This document shows, in pieces, positions 1 through 8,655 of a DNA stretch of 64,000 nt (the first letter of the stretch is position 1; each line of letters opens with the position of its first letter). This DNA is from Peptococcaceae bacterium BRH_c8a (lineage in GTDB: Bacteria > Bacillota > Desulfotomaculia > Desulfotomaculales > Desulfallaceae), in assembly GCA_000961575.1 (NCBI GenBank), contig LADP01000046.1, positions 186,001 through 250,000 of the forward strand. The letters are read 5' to 3'. Below the pieces are notes generated by a model. That model did no database searches and was not told where the DNA came from. It saw only the letters and a program-made list of their open reading frames with translations. The position numbers and the translations under genes are program-made.

Positions 1-31
1 TGAAAAAAAGCGCTACCCTTGTAATAATTTG

Positions 32-60
32 TTGAATAAAACAAAACGCGATGGTATAAT
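32..60 (+). promoter_or_regulatory. Sigma-A type promoter
   Basis: TTGAAT at 32-37 and TATAAT at 55-60 are separated by 17 bases, a good housekeeping-sigma promoter. It would start transcription near 67 and drive the lipoprotein/GGDEF-EAL pair through a leader of about 240 bases. Confidence 0.6.
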
Positions 61-66
61 TTAACT

Positions 67-187
67 GTCATTATGTTGCCTTAATAAAGGGTGTAAATCC
101 ATGGACCAAAGGGCTGATTCTGTGTAAATGAAACGCCATATTGACACCATGGAATCTAAAAGCCAGGCATTTTTGTCTGGTGCTTTT
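67..187 (+). promoter_or_regulatory. Structured leader ending in intrinsic terminator (attenuator)
   Basis: The leader contains GGTGT near 90 that can pair with ACACC near 145, two CCATGG palindromes, and at 161-187 a hairpin (GCCAGGCA pairing with TGTCTGGTGC, one G-U) followed by TTTT. A terminator between promoter and first gene suggests attenuation or a riboswitch. I could not match the upstream part to a class I know. Confidence 0.45.
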
Positions 188-306
188 CTTTATTATCTCC
201 TATTGAATAACGAAATAACTAAATAATAAAATAATTTAAACAAAAAGAGGGTGGTTACGTTTTTTTAAGCAGCAGGGCACTGATATTATTCTGCCTGGTT
301 GTCGAA

Positions 307-1353
307 TTGGCTCTTTGCGGTTGTGCGCCAATAAAGGACACAACTGCCGTTAATCATCCCCCAACAGCTCTCCAGAACCAAACGAACAATAGCGATGAAC
401 AAATTCCACCCCAGCAATTTAAAATATTACACATTATGAGTTACCATTCGCCTTGGGAGTGGACGGATACACAACTTGAGGGATTTAAGGAAGCTGTGCG
501 GGATTTGGACATCGAGTATCAAGTTTTTCAGATGGATGCCAAAAACAAAAGTGCAGTAGAATGGAAGGAAGCAGTAGGCCAGGAAGCCAGAGAGCTTATC
601 GATGCCTGGCATCCGGACCTTGTCTATGCCAGTGATGACGAGGCGCAGCAATACGTTACCGGACATTATCTCAATACCGGTATACCGTTTGTATTTAGCG
701 GGGTAAACAAGGACCCCGCGGCATACGGCTTTACAGCGAGCAAAAACGTAACTGGAGTTTTAGAAATTGAACATTTTAAGGAAAGCGCGGCATTATTTAA
801 AAAAACTGTGCCTGATGCCAAAAAAATTGCCGTAGTTTTTGATGATTCTCCCATTTGGGAACCGGTGCGTAAGCGGATGCAATTGCAAGCTGATCATATT
901 TCCGGACTGGAATTTACGGTTTGGGATACCATTACAACATTTGCCGAATACCAAAGTAAAATTAAAGCCTACGAGGACCAGGTGGATGGAATCTGTCTGG
1001 TGGGTATTTTTAACTTCAAGGATAGCAATGGTAATAATGTACCTTACGCTGATGTATTGAGATGGACAGCGGAAAACAGCCAGCTGCCGGATTTTAGCTT
1101 TTGGATCGATAGAGCCACTTATGGAACTTTATGTGTGATGTCTGTATCGGGGTATGAACAGGGCCTGGCGGCAGGGAAAATTGCCAGGGGCATTTTAGTT
1201 GAAGGAAAGAGCCCGTCCAGCTTTCCCATGGAGCCTACCACCAAAGGCCAGCCCGGGATAAATATGGCCAGGGCCAAAGCATTAGGCTTAAAAATTGATA
1301 GTCATATCCTTTTATGCTCCAAAGTGCTGAATAATTTTCCCTGGGAGAAATAG
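307..1353 (+). CDS. ABC-type substrate-binding lipoprotein, signal peptide out of frame
   Basis: The body resembles uncharacterised ABC-transporter substrate-binding proteins of the PF04392 type (two-lobed periplasmic-binding fold) and would act outside the membrane. The first in-frame start is TTG at 307, directly before a lipobox-like LALCGC. The hydrophobic part of a lipoprotein signal peptide is encoded just upstream in the same frame, but it has no start codon. A GTG at 251 lies one base out of frame, separated by a run of seven T (260-266). With eight T the GTG would read straight into a normal lipoprotein signal. So this is a frameshift, a slippage site or a sequencing error. The stop abuts the ATG of the next gene (TAGATG), so the two are translationally coupled and the binding protein may feed a signal to the c-di-GMP enzyme rather than a transporter, as no permease is present. 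Confidence 0.7.
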   Translation: MALCGCAPIKDTTAVNHPPTALQNQTNNSDEQIPPQQFKILHIMSYHSPWEWTDTQLEGFKEAVRDLDIEYQVFQMDAKNKSAVEWKEAVGQEARELIDAWHPDLVYASDDEAQQYVTGHYLNTGIPFVFSGVNKDPAAYGFTASKNVTGVLEIEHFKESAALFKKTVPDAKKIAVVFDDSPIWEPVRKRMQLQADHISGLEFTVWDTITTFAEYQSKIKAYEDQVDGICLVGIFNFKDSNGNNVPYADVLRWTAENSQLPDFSFWIDRATYGTLCVMSVSGYEQGLAAGKIARGILVEGKSPSSFPMEPTTKGQPGINMARAKALGLKIDSHILLCSKVLNNFPWEK

Positions 1354-3804
1354 ATGCTGTATAAAATTCAGAACAAGATACTCCTAATTTTGTTTTTAGT
1401 TTTGTCTATCACCATCGGCATCAATTATTATCTGAGCAACAATATTTTGCGGGCTGAGTTTTCCAGTGCGGTGAAGGGGGAAAGCTTTGCCATCGGCAAG
1501 GGCTTGCAAATACAGGTGGAGAGGCTGCTCTCGTATGGTCTGCCGCTGGAGGACTTAGTCGGTTTTGACCAACTTTGTATTGAAGTGACCAGTAACAATA
1601 ACAGTGTTGATTATGCCGCGGTTGTCGATGTAAATGGAACAGTGTTGTTTCATAGTGACCTTGATCAAAAAAAGGTTAATACAGATGGGCCAGAGGTACT
1701 TGCCGCCCTGAAAGGTAAAAAAGATACCGTTGTTGAGTATACCAGGGGGCAAGACCAGGTTTATGGTTTTGTTTTACCGGTATTCACCAGTGACAACCAA
1801 TATGTCGGGGCAGTGCTGTTAAATGTACCAGTGGCCAGCATTACGCAAAGAGTAGCCATGCTGTCCAAGTTTACGGCATCAATCGCCGTAATCCTGTTTA
1901 TTGTGGCCATGTGCCTGATCGCCTTGGCGCTTTCCCTGTGGATAACCAAACCGATCCTTAAACTGCATCAGGCGACAAGAGAAATTGGGCATCAAGGCAC
2001 CGAAAATACCCGGATGGTTGATATAAACTCCAATGATGAAATAGGCAGACTGGCGGCTTCTTTTAATACCATGACTTCCCAGCTTAATAAAACGATGGTT
2101 TCGAAGGCTTATGTGGACAATATCATTTCGAGCATGACCGATGCCCTAATAGTGGTTAGCCCGGATAACAAAATCCAAACCGTTAATGAAGCCACCACCA
2201 CGCTGCTGGGCTTTGCCAAGGATGAGCTGATTAATCAGCCGGTGACTATGATTTTCCCCAGTGTTAAAGAGGTGCCTTTTCGAGGCGAGTGGTTAAGTAA
2301 GCTAATTGCATCGGGTGAATATAAAAACTATGAAACCGTGCTAAAAACGCGGGGTGGCTTGGATATTCCCATTCTATTATGCTGTTCGGTGGTTAAGACT
2401 CAAGATAACCAAGTTAAATATATCGTATGTACGGCCAGGGATATTACCGACTTGAAAAAGGCCGAGCAGACCATGTTCTATCAGGCCAACTATGATATGT
2501 TAACCGGACTGGCTAATCGCTATCACTTGGAAAAACAGTTGTATCAAGCGGCCCGGGATATAAAAGGCAATGAGGAGAGACACACCTTTCTTTATCTGGA
2601 TCTGGACCAGTTTAAGGTTGTCAACGATATGTGCGGGCATCACGCCGGTGACCAGTTACTGGAACATTTATCGCTGATGATGAAACAAAAGATGCGGTCG
2701 CACGATTTAATCGCCCGGCTTGGCGGCGATGAATTTGGCGTACTGTTACGTCATACCAGCATTTCAGACGGGCTGCATATAGCGGAACGATTTTGCAATG
2801 AGATATTAAATTTTCGTTTTGCCTGGCAGGACAAGTTGTTTAACGTTGGAGTCAGTATTGGGGCAGTGGAAATAAATAAGCAAAACACGGATGTTGAACT
2901 ACTACTCAGCGCGGCTGATCGAGCGTGTTACGTGGCCAAAGAAAAGGGCGGCAATAGAGTGCAGCTATTCCGTATTGAGGACCGGGAGATATCTGAGCGG
3001 CATGGCGAAATGAGCTGGACTTCTAAAATTACCAAGGCCTTCGATGAGGATAGGTTCTTTTTACATTACCAACCAATCATACCGGTGAAGCTAAAAAACA
3101 ATCGGGATTGGCATGAAGTTCTGATTAGAATGCGCGATGAGAATGGGGATGTCGTTTTACCAGGTGCTTTTTTACCTGCCGCCCAAAGATATAACATGAT
3201 GCTTAACATAGACCGTTGGGTAATCCATCATTTTCTTTCCACGTACCGGGAAAACGTCGGGGTACTTCTGAGTGGGTCTGATTTGTTATTTAACATTAAT
3301 ATTTCAGGGGCATCTTTAAATAATAAATCCTTTTTAAGCTTTATATGTGATGAGCTTAAGCTATACGGCGTACCTCCCGAAGTGCTGTGTTTTGAAATAA
3401 CTGAGAGTTCGGCGGTATCCAATTTCGCCAATGCCAATCAATTCATCCAGGAGTTAAGAAGTTTGGGATGCAGTTTTGCTCTTGATGATTTCGGCAGCGG
3501 ACTTTCTTCATTTGGCTATTTAAAGTATTTGGCGGTAGATTATTTGAAAATTGATGGCACGTTTATTAAAAACATAGCCTCCAATAAGGTTGATTTCGCT
3601 ATGGTGTCGTCAATTAACGAAGTTGCCCATTTAATGGGGATGCAAACAATAGCTGAGTTCGTGGAAAATAAAGCAATATTCGAGTGCCTCAAAAGAATAG
3701 GTGTTGACTACGCCCAAGGTTACTGGATAGGGAAGCCCTCAAAAGTGTGCCAAGGGGACGGGGTTCCTTTGGCACACTTTCCACAATTAAATTGCTTCCG
3801 ATAA
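1354..3804 (+). CDS. Membrane sensor with HAMP, PAS, GGDEF and EAL domains
   Basis: An 816-residue dual c-di-GMP enzyme. A transmembrane helix (about 8-28), a Cache-like external region (29-170), a second helix (175-198), HAMP (199-250) and PAS (253-375) precede GGDEF (about 390-540) and EAL (about 555-800). GGDEF is intact at 457-461, with an RSHD inhibitory-site motif exactly five residues before it, so cyclase activity with product inhibition is plausible. The EAL motif reads EVL at 588-590, an accepted variant. FEITES, DDFG (from 711), KID and QGYW are present, so phosphodiesterase activity is also plausible. Which activity dominates cannot be told from sequence. It follows the substrate-binding gene with no gap, suggesting that the lipoprotein modulates it. 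Confidence 0.9.
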   Translation: MLYKIQNKILLILFLVLSITIGINYYLSNNILRAEFSSAVKGESFAIGKGLQIQVERLLSYGLPLEDLVGFDQLCIEVTSNNNSVDYAAVVDVNGTVLFHSDLDQKKVNTDGPEVLAALKGKKDTVVEYTRGQDQVYGFVLPVFTSDNQYVGAVLLNVPVASITQRVAMLSKFTASIAVILFIVAMCLIALALSLWITKPILKLHQATREIGHQGTENTRMVDINSNDEIGRLAASFNTMTSQLNKTMVSKAYVDNIISSMTDALIVVSPDNKIQTVNEATTTLLGFAKDELINQPVTMIFPSVKEVPFRGEWLSKLIASGEYKNYETVLKTRGGLDIPILLCCSVVKTQDNQVKYIVCTARDITDLKKAEQTMFYQANYDMLTGLANRYHLEKQLYQAARDIKGNEERHTFLYLDLDQFKVVNDMCGHHAGDQLLEHLSLMMKQKMRSHDLIARLGGDEFGVLLRHTSISDGLHIAERFCNEILNFRFAWQDKLFNVGVSIGAVEINKQNTDVELLLSAADRACYVAKEKGGNRVQLFRIEDREISERHGEMSWTSKITKAFDEDRFFLHYQPIIPVKLKNNRDWHEVLIRMRDENGDVVLPGAFLPAAQRYNMMLNIDRWVIHHFLSTYRENVGVLLSGSDLLFNINISGASLNNKSFLSFICDELKLYGVPPEVLCFEITESSAVSNFANANQFIQELRSLGCSFALDDFGSGLSSFGYLKYLAVDYLKIDGTFIKNIASNKVDFAMVSSINEVAHLMGMQTIAEFVENKAIFECLKRIGVDYAQGYWIGKPSKVCQGDGVPLAHFPQLNCFR

Positions 3805-3859
3805 TGAGATTTATCAGAATAACTAATTTTAGAATAACCGCAATTTTATAGACAAATAA

Positions 3860-3977
3860 CTATCCATCTGATAAAATAAAAATAACTGAAAAGTGCCACA
3901 CTACGCGTTGTGCCAAGTTGGCACAAGGAACTAGGATACTGGGGGGGGTAGCCTTTAATAAGGCTACCCCCCTTTTT
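3860..3977 (+). promoter_or_regulatory. nhaB leader, copy 1: stem plus intrinsic terminator
   Basis: GTGCCA (3893-3898) can pair with TGGCAC (3919-3924). An alternative GTGCCAA at 3910-3916 competes for the same partner. Then follows a conserved AAGGAACTAGGATACT block and a 12-bp G/C-rich terminator stem (3943-3954 with 3961-3972) with T5. The element recurs upstream of the second nhaB, whose preceding gene already has its own terminator. I therefore read it as a cis-regulatory leader rather than merely the end of the previous gene. A Na+- or Li+-sensing riboswitch is a hypothesis; I could not match a consensus. Confidence 0.5.
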
Positions 3978-4121
3978 GTTGCCCTTTTTCTTGTATTATT
4001 CTGACACTATAAATTGGGGGTGAATATTTTCCCTTTTTTGTGAATTAGATAACATGAGAGTTGCCATTTGATATAGTGAATATTTGTTAGGCCTTATAGA
4101 TTTCTTAAGGAGGTGCATCAT

Positions 4122-5654
4122 ATGGATCCTCAGACTGGTATTGGAAAAACAAAACAGATGGGTTTCGGACAAGCGTTCAAAGCTAATTTTTTGGGTAACG
4201 CCCCGGAGTGGTACAAAGCAACAATTCTCGTTTTTCTGGTGTTGAACCCTATTTTGATGTTGACCGTCGGTAAGTACGTTACCGGTTGGGTGTTGATTGT
4301 CGAATTTATCTTTACTCTTGCAATGGCGCTAAAATGTTATCCGCTCCCTGCAGGTGGACTTCTTGCGATCGAAGCCGTTGTGCTCGGGCTTACTAACCCG
4401 TATACGATCTATCACGAAGTTGAAATGAACCTCCCGGTTATTTTGCTTCTGATGTTCATGGTTGCCGGGATTTATTTTATGAAAGAAGGCCTTGTGTACC
4501 TGTTTTCCAAGGTCCTTACCAAAATACGCTCCAAAATCATGCTTGCATTCCTGTTCTCTGCAATGGGTGCATTTCTTTCAGCTTTTCTGGATGCACTAAC
4601 CGTAACGGCGGTGATTATCGCCGTGGCATATGGATTTTACAACATCTTTCACAGGTTTGCTTCCAGCCAAAAAATATTAGAAAAATATGACGTTAACCAC
4701 GACCATATTGTTGATGACACATATAAGGAGGACCTGGAACAGTACCGTGGTTTTCTGCGCAATCTTATGATGCATGGTGCTGTGGGTACTGCGCTGGGCG
4801 GAGCAACAACAATAGTCGGTGAACCGCAGAACCTAATGATCGGCAGCATTATGGAATGGCACTTTATTGAATTCTTTTTACACAGCGCACCCGTGTCTAT
4901 CCCGGTACTGATCGTTGGCCTTCTTACCTGCATTACCCTTGAAGCCACCAAGTTTTGGGGGTACGGCTATCAGCTTCCTGATACTGTTCGACAGGTTATG
5001 GAAGATGACGTCAAAGCCAAAGAAGCTAAGATGGATACTCGCGCACATGTACGCCTGATTATTATGGCGGTATGCGGTGTTCTGCTGATTTTCGCCCTGG
5101 GGTTGCACCTGGCCGAAGTCGGTATTATTGGTCTGATGATTATTATCCTGCTTACCGCTTTCAACGGGGTTATTGAAGAAGGTAAAATCGGTCATGCGTT
5201 TGAAGAAGCACTGCCGTTTACTGCGCTGCTGGTCGTATTTTTCGGCATCGTTGCAGTTATTCATGACCAGGGCCTGTTTGCGCCGATCATTCAGTGGGTA
5301 CTGAACATGGAAGGACAGAATCAGCTTGTCGCTTTCTTTGTGGCAAACGGTGTCCTTTCTGCAATTAGTGACAACGTATTTGTTGCTACCGTTTATATGA
5401 GTGAAACACAGAAAGCGTTTCAAGCTGGAGGCATTTCACTGGAACAGTACGAAAAGATGGCAGTTTCAATCAACATGGGTACAAACATCCCTTCCGTTGC
5501 TACACCAAACGGTCAGGCGGCGTTCCTGTTCCTGTTAACCTCTGCACTTGCTCCGCTGATTCGCCTGTCTTACTTCGAAATGGTGAAACTGGCTCTGCCA
5601 TACGCCATCATTATGTCTATTACAGGTTTGCTGGCAACAATGTACCTGTTGTAA
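4122..5654 (+). CDS. nhaB: Na+/H+ antiporter NhaB (copy 1)
   Basis: A 510-residue polytopic membrane protein with clear NhaB features: the N-terminal FLGNAPEWYKATIL block, EFIFTLAMALKCYPL, LLLLMFMVAGIYFMK and AFLDALTVTAVII, all matching E. coli NhaB in order and length (about 513). It should exchange cytoplasmic Na+ (or Li+) for H+. ATG 4122 is chosen over the in-frame GTG 4113 because AAGGAGG ends at 4113, giving proper spacing. NhaB is mainly known from Gammaproteobacteria, so its presence in a Firmicute is notable. A tandem near-copy follows at 6081. Confidence 0.92.
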   Translation: MDPQTGIGKTKQMGFGQAFKANFLGNAPEWYKATILVFLVLNPILMLTVGKYVTGWVLIVEFIFTLAMALKCYPLPAGGLLAIEAVVLGLTNPYTIYHEVEMNLPVILLLMFMVAGIYFMKEGLVYLFSKVLTKIRSKIMLAFLFSAMGAFLSAFLDALTVTAVIIAVAYGFYNIFHRFASSQKILEKYDVNHDHIVDDTYKEDLEQYRGFLRNLMMHGAVGTALGGATTIVGEPQNLMIGSIMEWHFIEFFLHSAPVSIPVLIVGLLTCITLEATKFWGYGYQLPDTVRQVMEDDVKAKEAKMDTRAHVRLIIMAVCGVLLIFALGLHLAEVGIIGLMIIILLTAFNGVIEEGKIGHAFEEALPFTALLVVFFGIVAVIHDQGLFAPIIQWVLNMEGQNQLVAFFVANGVLSAISDNVFVATVYMSETQKAFQAGGISLEQYEKMAVSINMGTNIPSVATPNGQAAFLFLLTSALAPLIRLSYFEMVKLALPYAIIMSITGLLATMYLL

Positions 5655-5709
5655 TCTAATAGTTTCTGATTAAAAAATGAATTGTAAAATTTAACATCAC
5701 TTATCAAGC

Positions 5710-5744
5710 AAAAGAGAGTGTCCTATTTTGGACTCTCTCTTTTA
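5710..5744 (+). terminator. Terminator of nhaB copy 1
   Basis: An AGAGAG-rich arm pairs with TCTCTC across a small loop with GTCC/GGAC inside, ending in TTTT. The same element follows copy 2. Confidence 0.65.
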
Positions 5745-5799
5745 ACATTATTAAGCTTAAATTCATAAAAACCCATATCATATGTAATGACAAAACTTT

Positions 5800-5946
5800 T
5801 TGTCAGAATAACTAATCTTATAGACAAGTAACTAACCATCTGTTAAAATAACGATAATTGAAAAGTGCCAAACTGATGTTGTATCAAGTTGGCACAAGGA
5901 ATTAGGATACTGGGGGGGTAGCCTTTAACCAGGCTACCCCCTTTTT
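5800..5946 (+). promoter_or_regulatory. nhaB leader, copy 2: stem plus intrinsic terminator
   Basis: GTGCCAA (5865-5871) pairs with TTGGCAC (5889-5895). Then comes AAGGAATTAGGATACT and a terminator stem (5914-5924 with 5931-5941) followed by T5. The intervening loop differs from copy 1 while both arms and the terminator are kept. This pattern favours selection on RNA structure. The shared block extends upstream to about 5800 (CAGAATAACTAAT). Confidence 0.5.
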
Positions 5947-6080
5947 CTCGACCTTTTTATTGTATTTTTTTTACATTTTACAAATTGGGGGTGAACATTT
6001 TCCCTGCTTTGTGAACTAGGTAACAAGTGAGTTGCCGAATATTTTTTAGGCCTTATAGATTTCTTAAGGAGGCGCATCAA

Positions 6081-7613
6081 ATGGATGCTCAGGTTGGTAT
6101 TGGAAAAGCAAAACAGATGGGTTTCGGACATGCATTCAAAGCAAATTTTTTAGGTAACGCCCCGGAGTGGTACAAAGCAACAATTCTCGTTTTTCTGGTG
6201 TTAAACCCTATTTTGATGTTGACCGTCGGTAAGTATGTTACCGGTTGGGTGTTGATTGTCGAATTCATCTTTACTCTTGCAATGGCGCTAAAGTGTTATC
6301 CGCTCCCTGCAGGTGGACTTCTTGCGATCGAAGCCGTTGTAATCGGGCTTACTAACCCGTATACGATCTATCACGAAGTTGAAACGAACCTCCCGGTTAT
6401 TTTGCTTCTGATGTTCATGGTTGCCGGGATCTATTTTATGAAAGAAGGTCTTGTGTACCTGTTTTCCAAGGTCCTTACCAAAATACGCTCCAAAATCATG
6501 CTTGCCTTCCTATTCTGTATAATGGGTGCGTTTCTTTCAGCTTTTCTGGATGCGCTAACCGTAACGGCGGTAATTATCGCCGTGGCATTTGGATTTTACA
6601 ACATCTTCCACAAGTTTGCCTCCAGCCATAAAATATTAGAAAAATATGACGTTAATCACGACCATATTGTTGATGACACATTTAGGGAGGACCTGGACCA
6701 GTACCGTGGTTTTCTGCGCAATCTGATGATGCATGGTGCTGTGGGTACTGCGCTGGGTGGAGCAACAACACTGGTTGGTGAACCGCAGAACCTGCTGATC
6801 GGCACAATTATGGAATGGCACTTCGCTGAATTCTTTTTTAACAGCGCCCCTGTGTCTATCCCGGTACTGATCGTTGGCCTTTTGACCTGCATTACCCTTG
6901 AAGCCACCAAATTTTGGGGGTACGGCTATCAGCTTCCTGATACGGTTCGAAAGGTTATGGAAGATGACGTAAAAGCCAAAGATGCTAAGATGGATACTCG
7001 CGCACGTGTACGCCTGATTATTATGGCTCTATGCGGCGTTCTGTTGATTATCGCCCTGGGGTTACACCTGGCCGAAGTCGGTATTATTGGTCTGATGATT
7101 ATCATCCTGCTTACCGCTTTCAACGGGGTTATTGAAGAAGGGAAAATCGGTCACGCGTTTGAAGAAGCACTGCCGTTTACTGCGTTGCTGGTCGTATTTT
7201 TCGCCATCGTTGCGGTTATTCATGACCAGCATCTGTTTGCGCCGATTATTCAGTGGGTACTGAATATGGAAGGACAGATGCAGCTTGTCGCTTTCTTTGC
7301 GGCAAACGGTGTCCTTTCTGCAATCAGTGACAACGTATTTGTTGCTACCGTATATATGACAGAAACACAGAAAGCGTTTCAAGCTGGAGGCATTTCACTG
7401 GAACAGTACGAAAAGATGGCAGTTTCAATCAACATGGGTACAAACATCCCTTCCGTTGCTACACCAAACGGTCAGGCGGCGTTCCTGTTCCTGTTAACCT
7501 CTGCACTTGCTCCGCTGATTCGCCTGTCTTACTTGGAAATGGTGAAACTGGCTCTGCCATACGCCATCATTATGTCTGCTACGGGTTTGCTGGCAACAAT
7601 GTACCTGTTGTAA
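6081..7613 (+). CDS. nhaB: Na+/H+ antiporter NhaB (copy 2)
   Basis: 510 residues, nearly identical to copy 1 over the whole length, with scattered substitutions at the DNA and protein level. It is therefore a real tandem duplication, not a collapsed repeat. ATG 6081 follows AAGGAGG at 6066-6072; longer in-frame starts upstream run into the leader and are unlikely. It has the same NhaB signature blocks as copy 1. Differences such as Q/H and G/A in membrane segments could tune affinity or pH response. Expression is probably controlled by its own leader. Confidence 0.92.
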   Translation: MDAQVGIGKAKQMGFGHAFKANFLGNAPEWYKATILVFLVLNPILMLTVGKYVTGWVLIVEFIFTLAMALKCYPLPAGGLLAIEAVVIGLTNPYTIYHEVETNLPVILLLMFMVAGIYFMKEGLVYLFSKVLTKIRSKIMLAFLFCIMGAFLSAFLDALTVTAVIIAVAFGFYNIFHKFASSHKILEKYDVNHDHIVDDTFREDLDQYRGFLRNLMMHGAVGTALGGATTLVGEPQNLLIGTIMEWHFAEFFFNSAPVSIPVLIVGLLTCITLEATKFWGYGYQLPDTVRKVMEDDVKAKDAKMDTRARVRLIIMALCGVLLIIALGLHLAEVGIIGLMIIILLTAFNGVIEEGKIGHAFEEALPFTALLVVFFAIVAVIHDQHLFAPIIQWVLNMEGQMQLVAFFAANGVLSAISDNVFVATVYMTETQKAFQAGGISLEQYEKMAVSINMGTNIPSVATPNGQAAFLFLLTSALAPLIRLSYLEMVKLALPYAIIMSATGLLATMYLL

Positions 7614-7671
7614 TCTAAAAGTATTTGCTTAAAAATTGAATCGTAAAATTAAAAACATCACTTATTAAGCA

Positions 7672-7704
7672 AAAGAGAGCGTCCTATGTGGACACTCTCT
7701 TTTA
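7672..7704 (+). terminator. Terminator of nhaB copy 2
   Basis: AGAGAGCGTCC pairs with GGACACTCTCT around a short loop and is followed by TTTT. It is the counterpart of the hairpin after copy 1. Confidence 0.7.
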
Positions 7705-7756
7705 CGGTTTTTGAAGGACAGACCCCATTTAGGAGAATCTGGAAAGCCCATTCAAG

Positions 7757-8215
7757 TCAAGAACCGTCTCCAACTTGAATGTTGACCAACCTGCTAATTA
7801 CCCAATACAGCCCAATCCCAACACTTACCCCGGCGCTATCGATGATAACATCCTGCACCTGTCCACCTCGCCCAGGGACGAATAACTGATGGACTTCATC
7901 CGATACAGCGTAAAGAACACAAACCCCTAAAGCTATAACAACGCTCCGGTAACCGTATACCCCACTTTTCCTCAATGCATATATCACCAATATCCCCAGC
8001 ATAAGATAGGCAAAAAAATGGGCATTCTTGCGCACGATGTGATTAAAACCTTCGATATCAAAATCCGCCCCTGGTGCAAATTGCGCCAAGGTTTTTACAA
8101 TAACCTCTGTTATTCCGGTACTCAACTGATTGGATTGCTCTGCTACTTGGGCAGACAGGTTAAAAATAAGTGCCATCCAAAGAAACACCGCTGCCCAGGA
8201 AATAAATTTAATCAT
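7757..8215 (-). CDS. VanZ-like membrane protein
   Basis: 152 residues with about four hydrophobic segments and the VanZ-family pattern: an N-terminal helix with FNLSAQ, the HIVRKNAHFFAYLMLG motif and SDEVHQLFVPGR. VanZ of Tn1546 contributes to low-level teicoplanin resistance, but chromosomal relatives mostly have unknown function. It stands alone on the minus strand, convergent with nhaB. Confidence 0.8.
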   Translation of the reverse strand: MIKFISWAAVFLWMALIFNLSAQVAEQSNQLSTGITEVIVKTLAQFAPGADFDIEGFNHIVRKNAHFFAYLMLGILVIYALRKSGVYGYRSVVIALGVCVLYAVSDEVHQLFVPGRGGQVQDVIIDSAGVSVGIGLYWVISRLVNIQVGDGS

Positions 8216-8285
8216 TTATCCAATTCCTTTTATAGAAACCGCGTGGCTCAATTTTACAAAGTATATCAAACAAAGCAAATAAACA

Positions 8286-8495
8286 CTAGGATTTTGCTCC
8301 AGTAACATAATCATAACGCCCTGAGGGACTCATTTCCCCGGCGCTTCCCGTAGCCAGGGACATCAAGCTGCAGAGCAAAAATGTGGCCGGCAAAAACCAG
8401 GCCGGCAGCAACACATCAAAACCATAGTAAATCATGGCCGGGACAACGCCGCTGGCAATCCAAACTCCAATGATCATGCCAATAATAATTCAACA
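8286..8495 (-). pseudogene. Remnant of a NhaC-type antiporter
   Basis: The readable peptide from the ATG at 8477 holds the NhaC-typical run GVWIASGVVPAMIYYG then LPATFLLCSLMSLATGS. It then switches to an unrelated tail (SPSGRYDYVTG). Homology can be followed a few residues upstream of that ATG to a TGA beside the terminator at 8494. Intact NhaC is well over 400 residues, so only a central segment of 45-50 residues survives. Both ends are deleted. Its position beside two nhaB genes suggests that an older antiporter was lost after nhaB duplicated. Confidence 0.6.
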
Positions 8496-8526
8496 AGAAC
8501 CCCCCGTTCAAGTCGGGGGGTTCTTG
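8494..8526. terminator. Strong bidirectional terminator hairpin
   Basis: A perfect 12-bp stem (8494-8505 with 8515-8526, CAAGAACCCCCC and its complement) encloses a 9-base loop. It separates the nhaC remnant from the CoA-transferase operon. Confidence 0.65.
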
Positions 8527-8655
8527 TGTTGCCCGGCCCCCTTATACACATTGTACAAAAATTAAATTCTAAATTTTACTCATTGTTGATGGCAAAGAAT
8601 TAGGCCAAGATGGTAACCTAATTACAGAATATTCACAACATAAGGAGGTTTAATA

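Noticed and set aside
4878-5423. Minus-strand ORF of 181 codons opposite nhaB
   Set aside because: It is mirrored, with its stops shifted, in the second nhaB copy; it has no binding site and is explained by codon bias of the real gene.
4113-7613. nhaB duplication as an assembly artefact
   Set aside because: The two copies differ at many bases and several residues, and their leaders have different loops.
8018-8305. Plus-strand ORF opposite the VanZ-like gene
   Set aside because: Low-complexity composition and no ribosome site; the VanZ-like frame shows family motifs.
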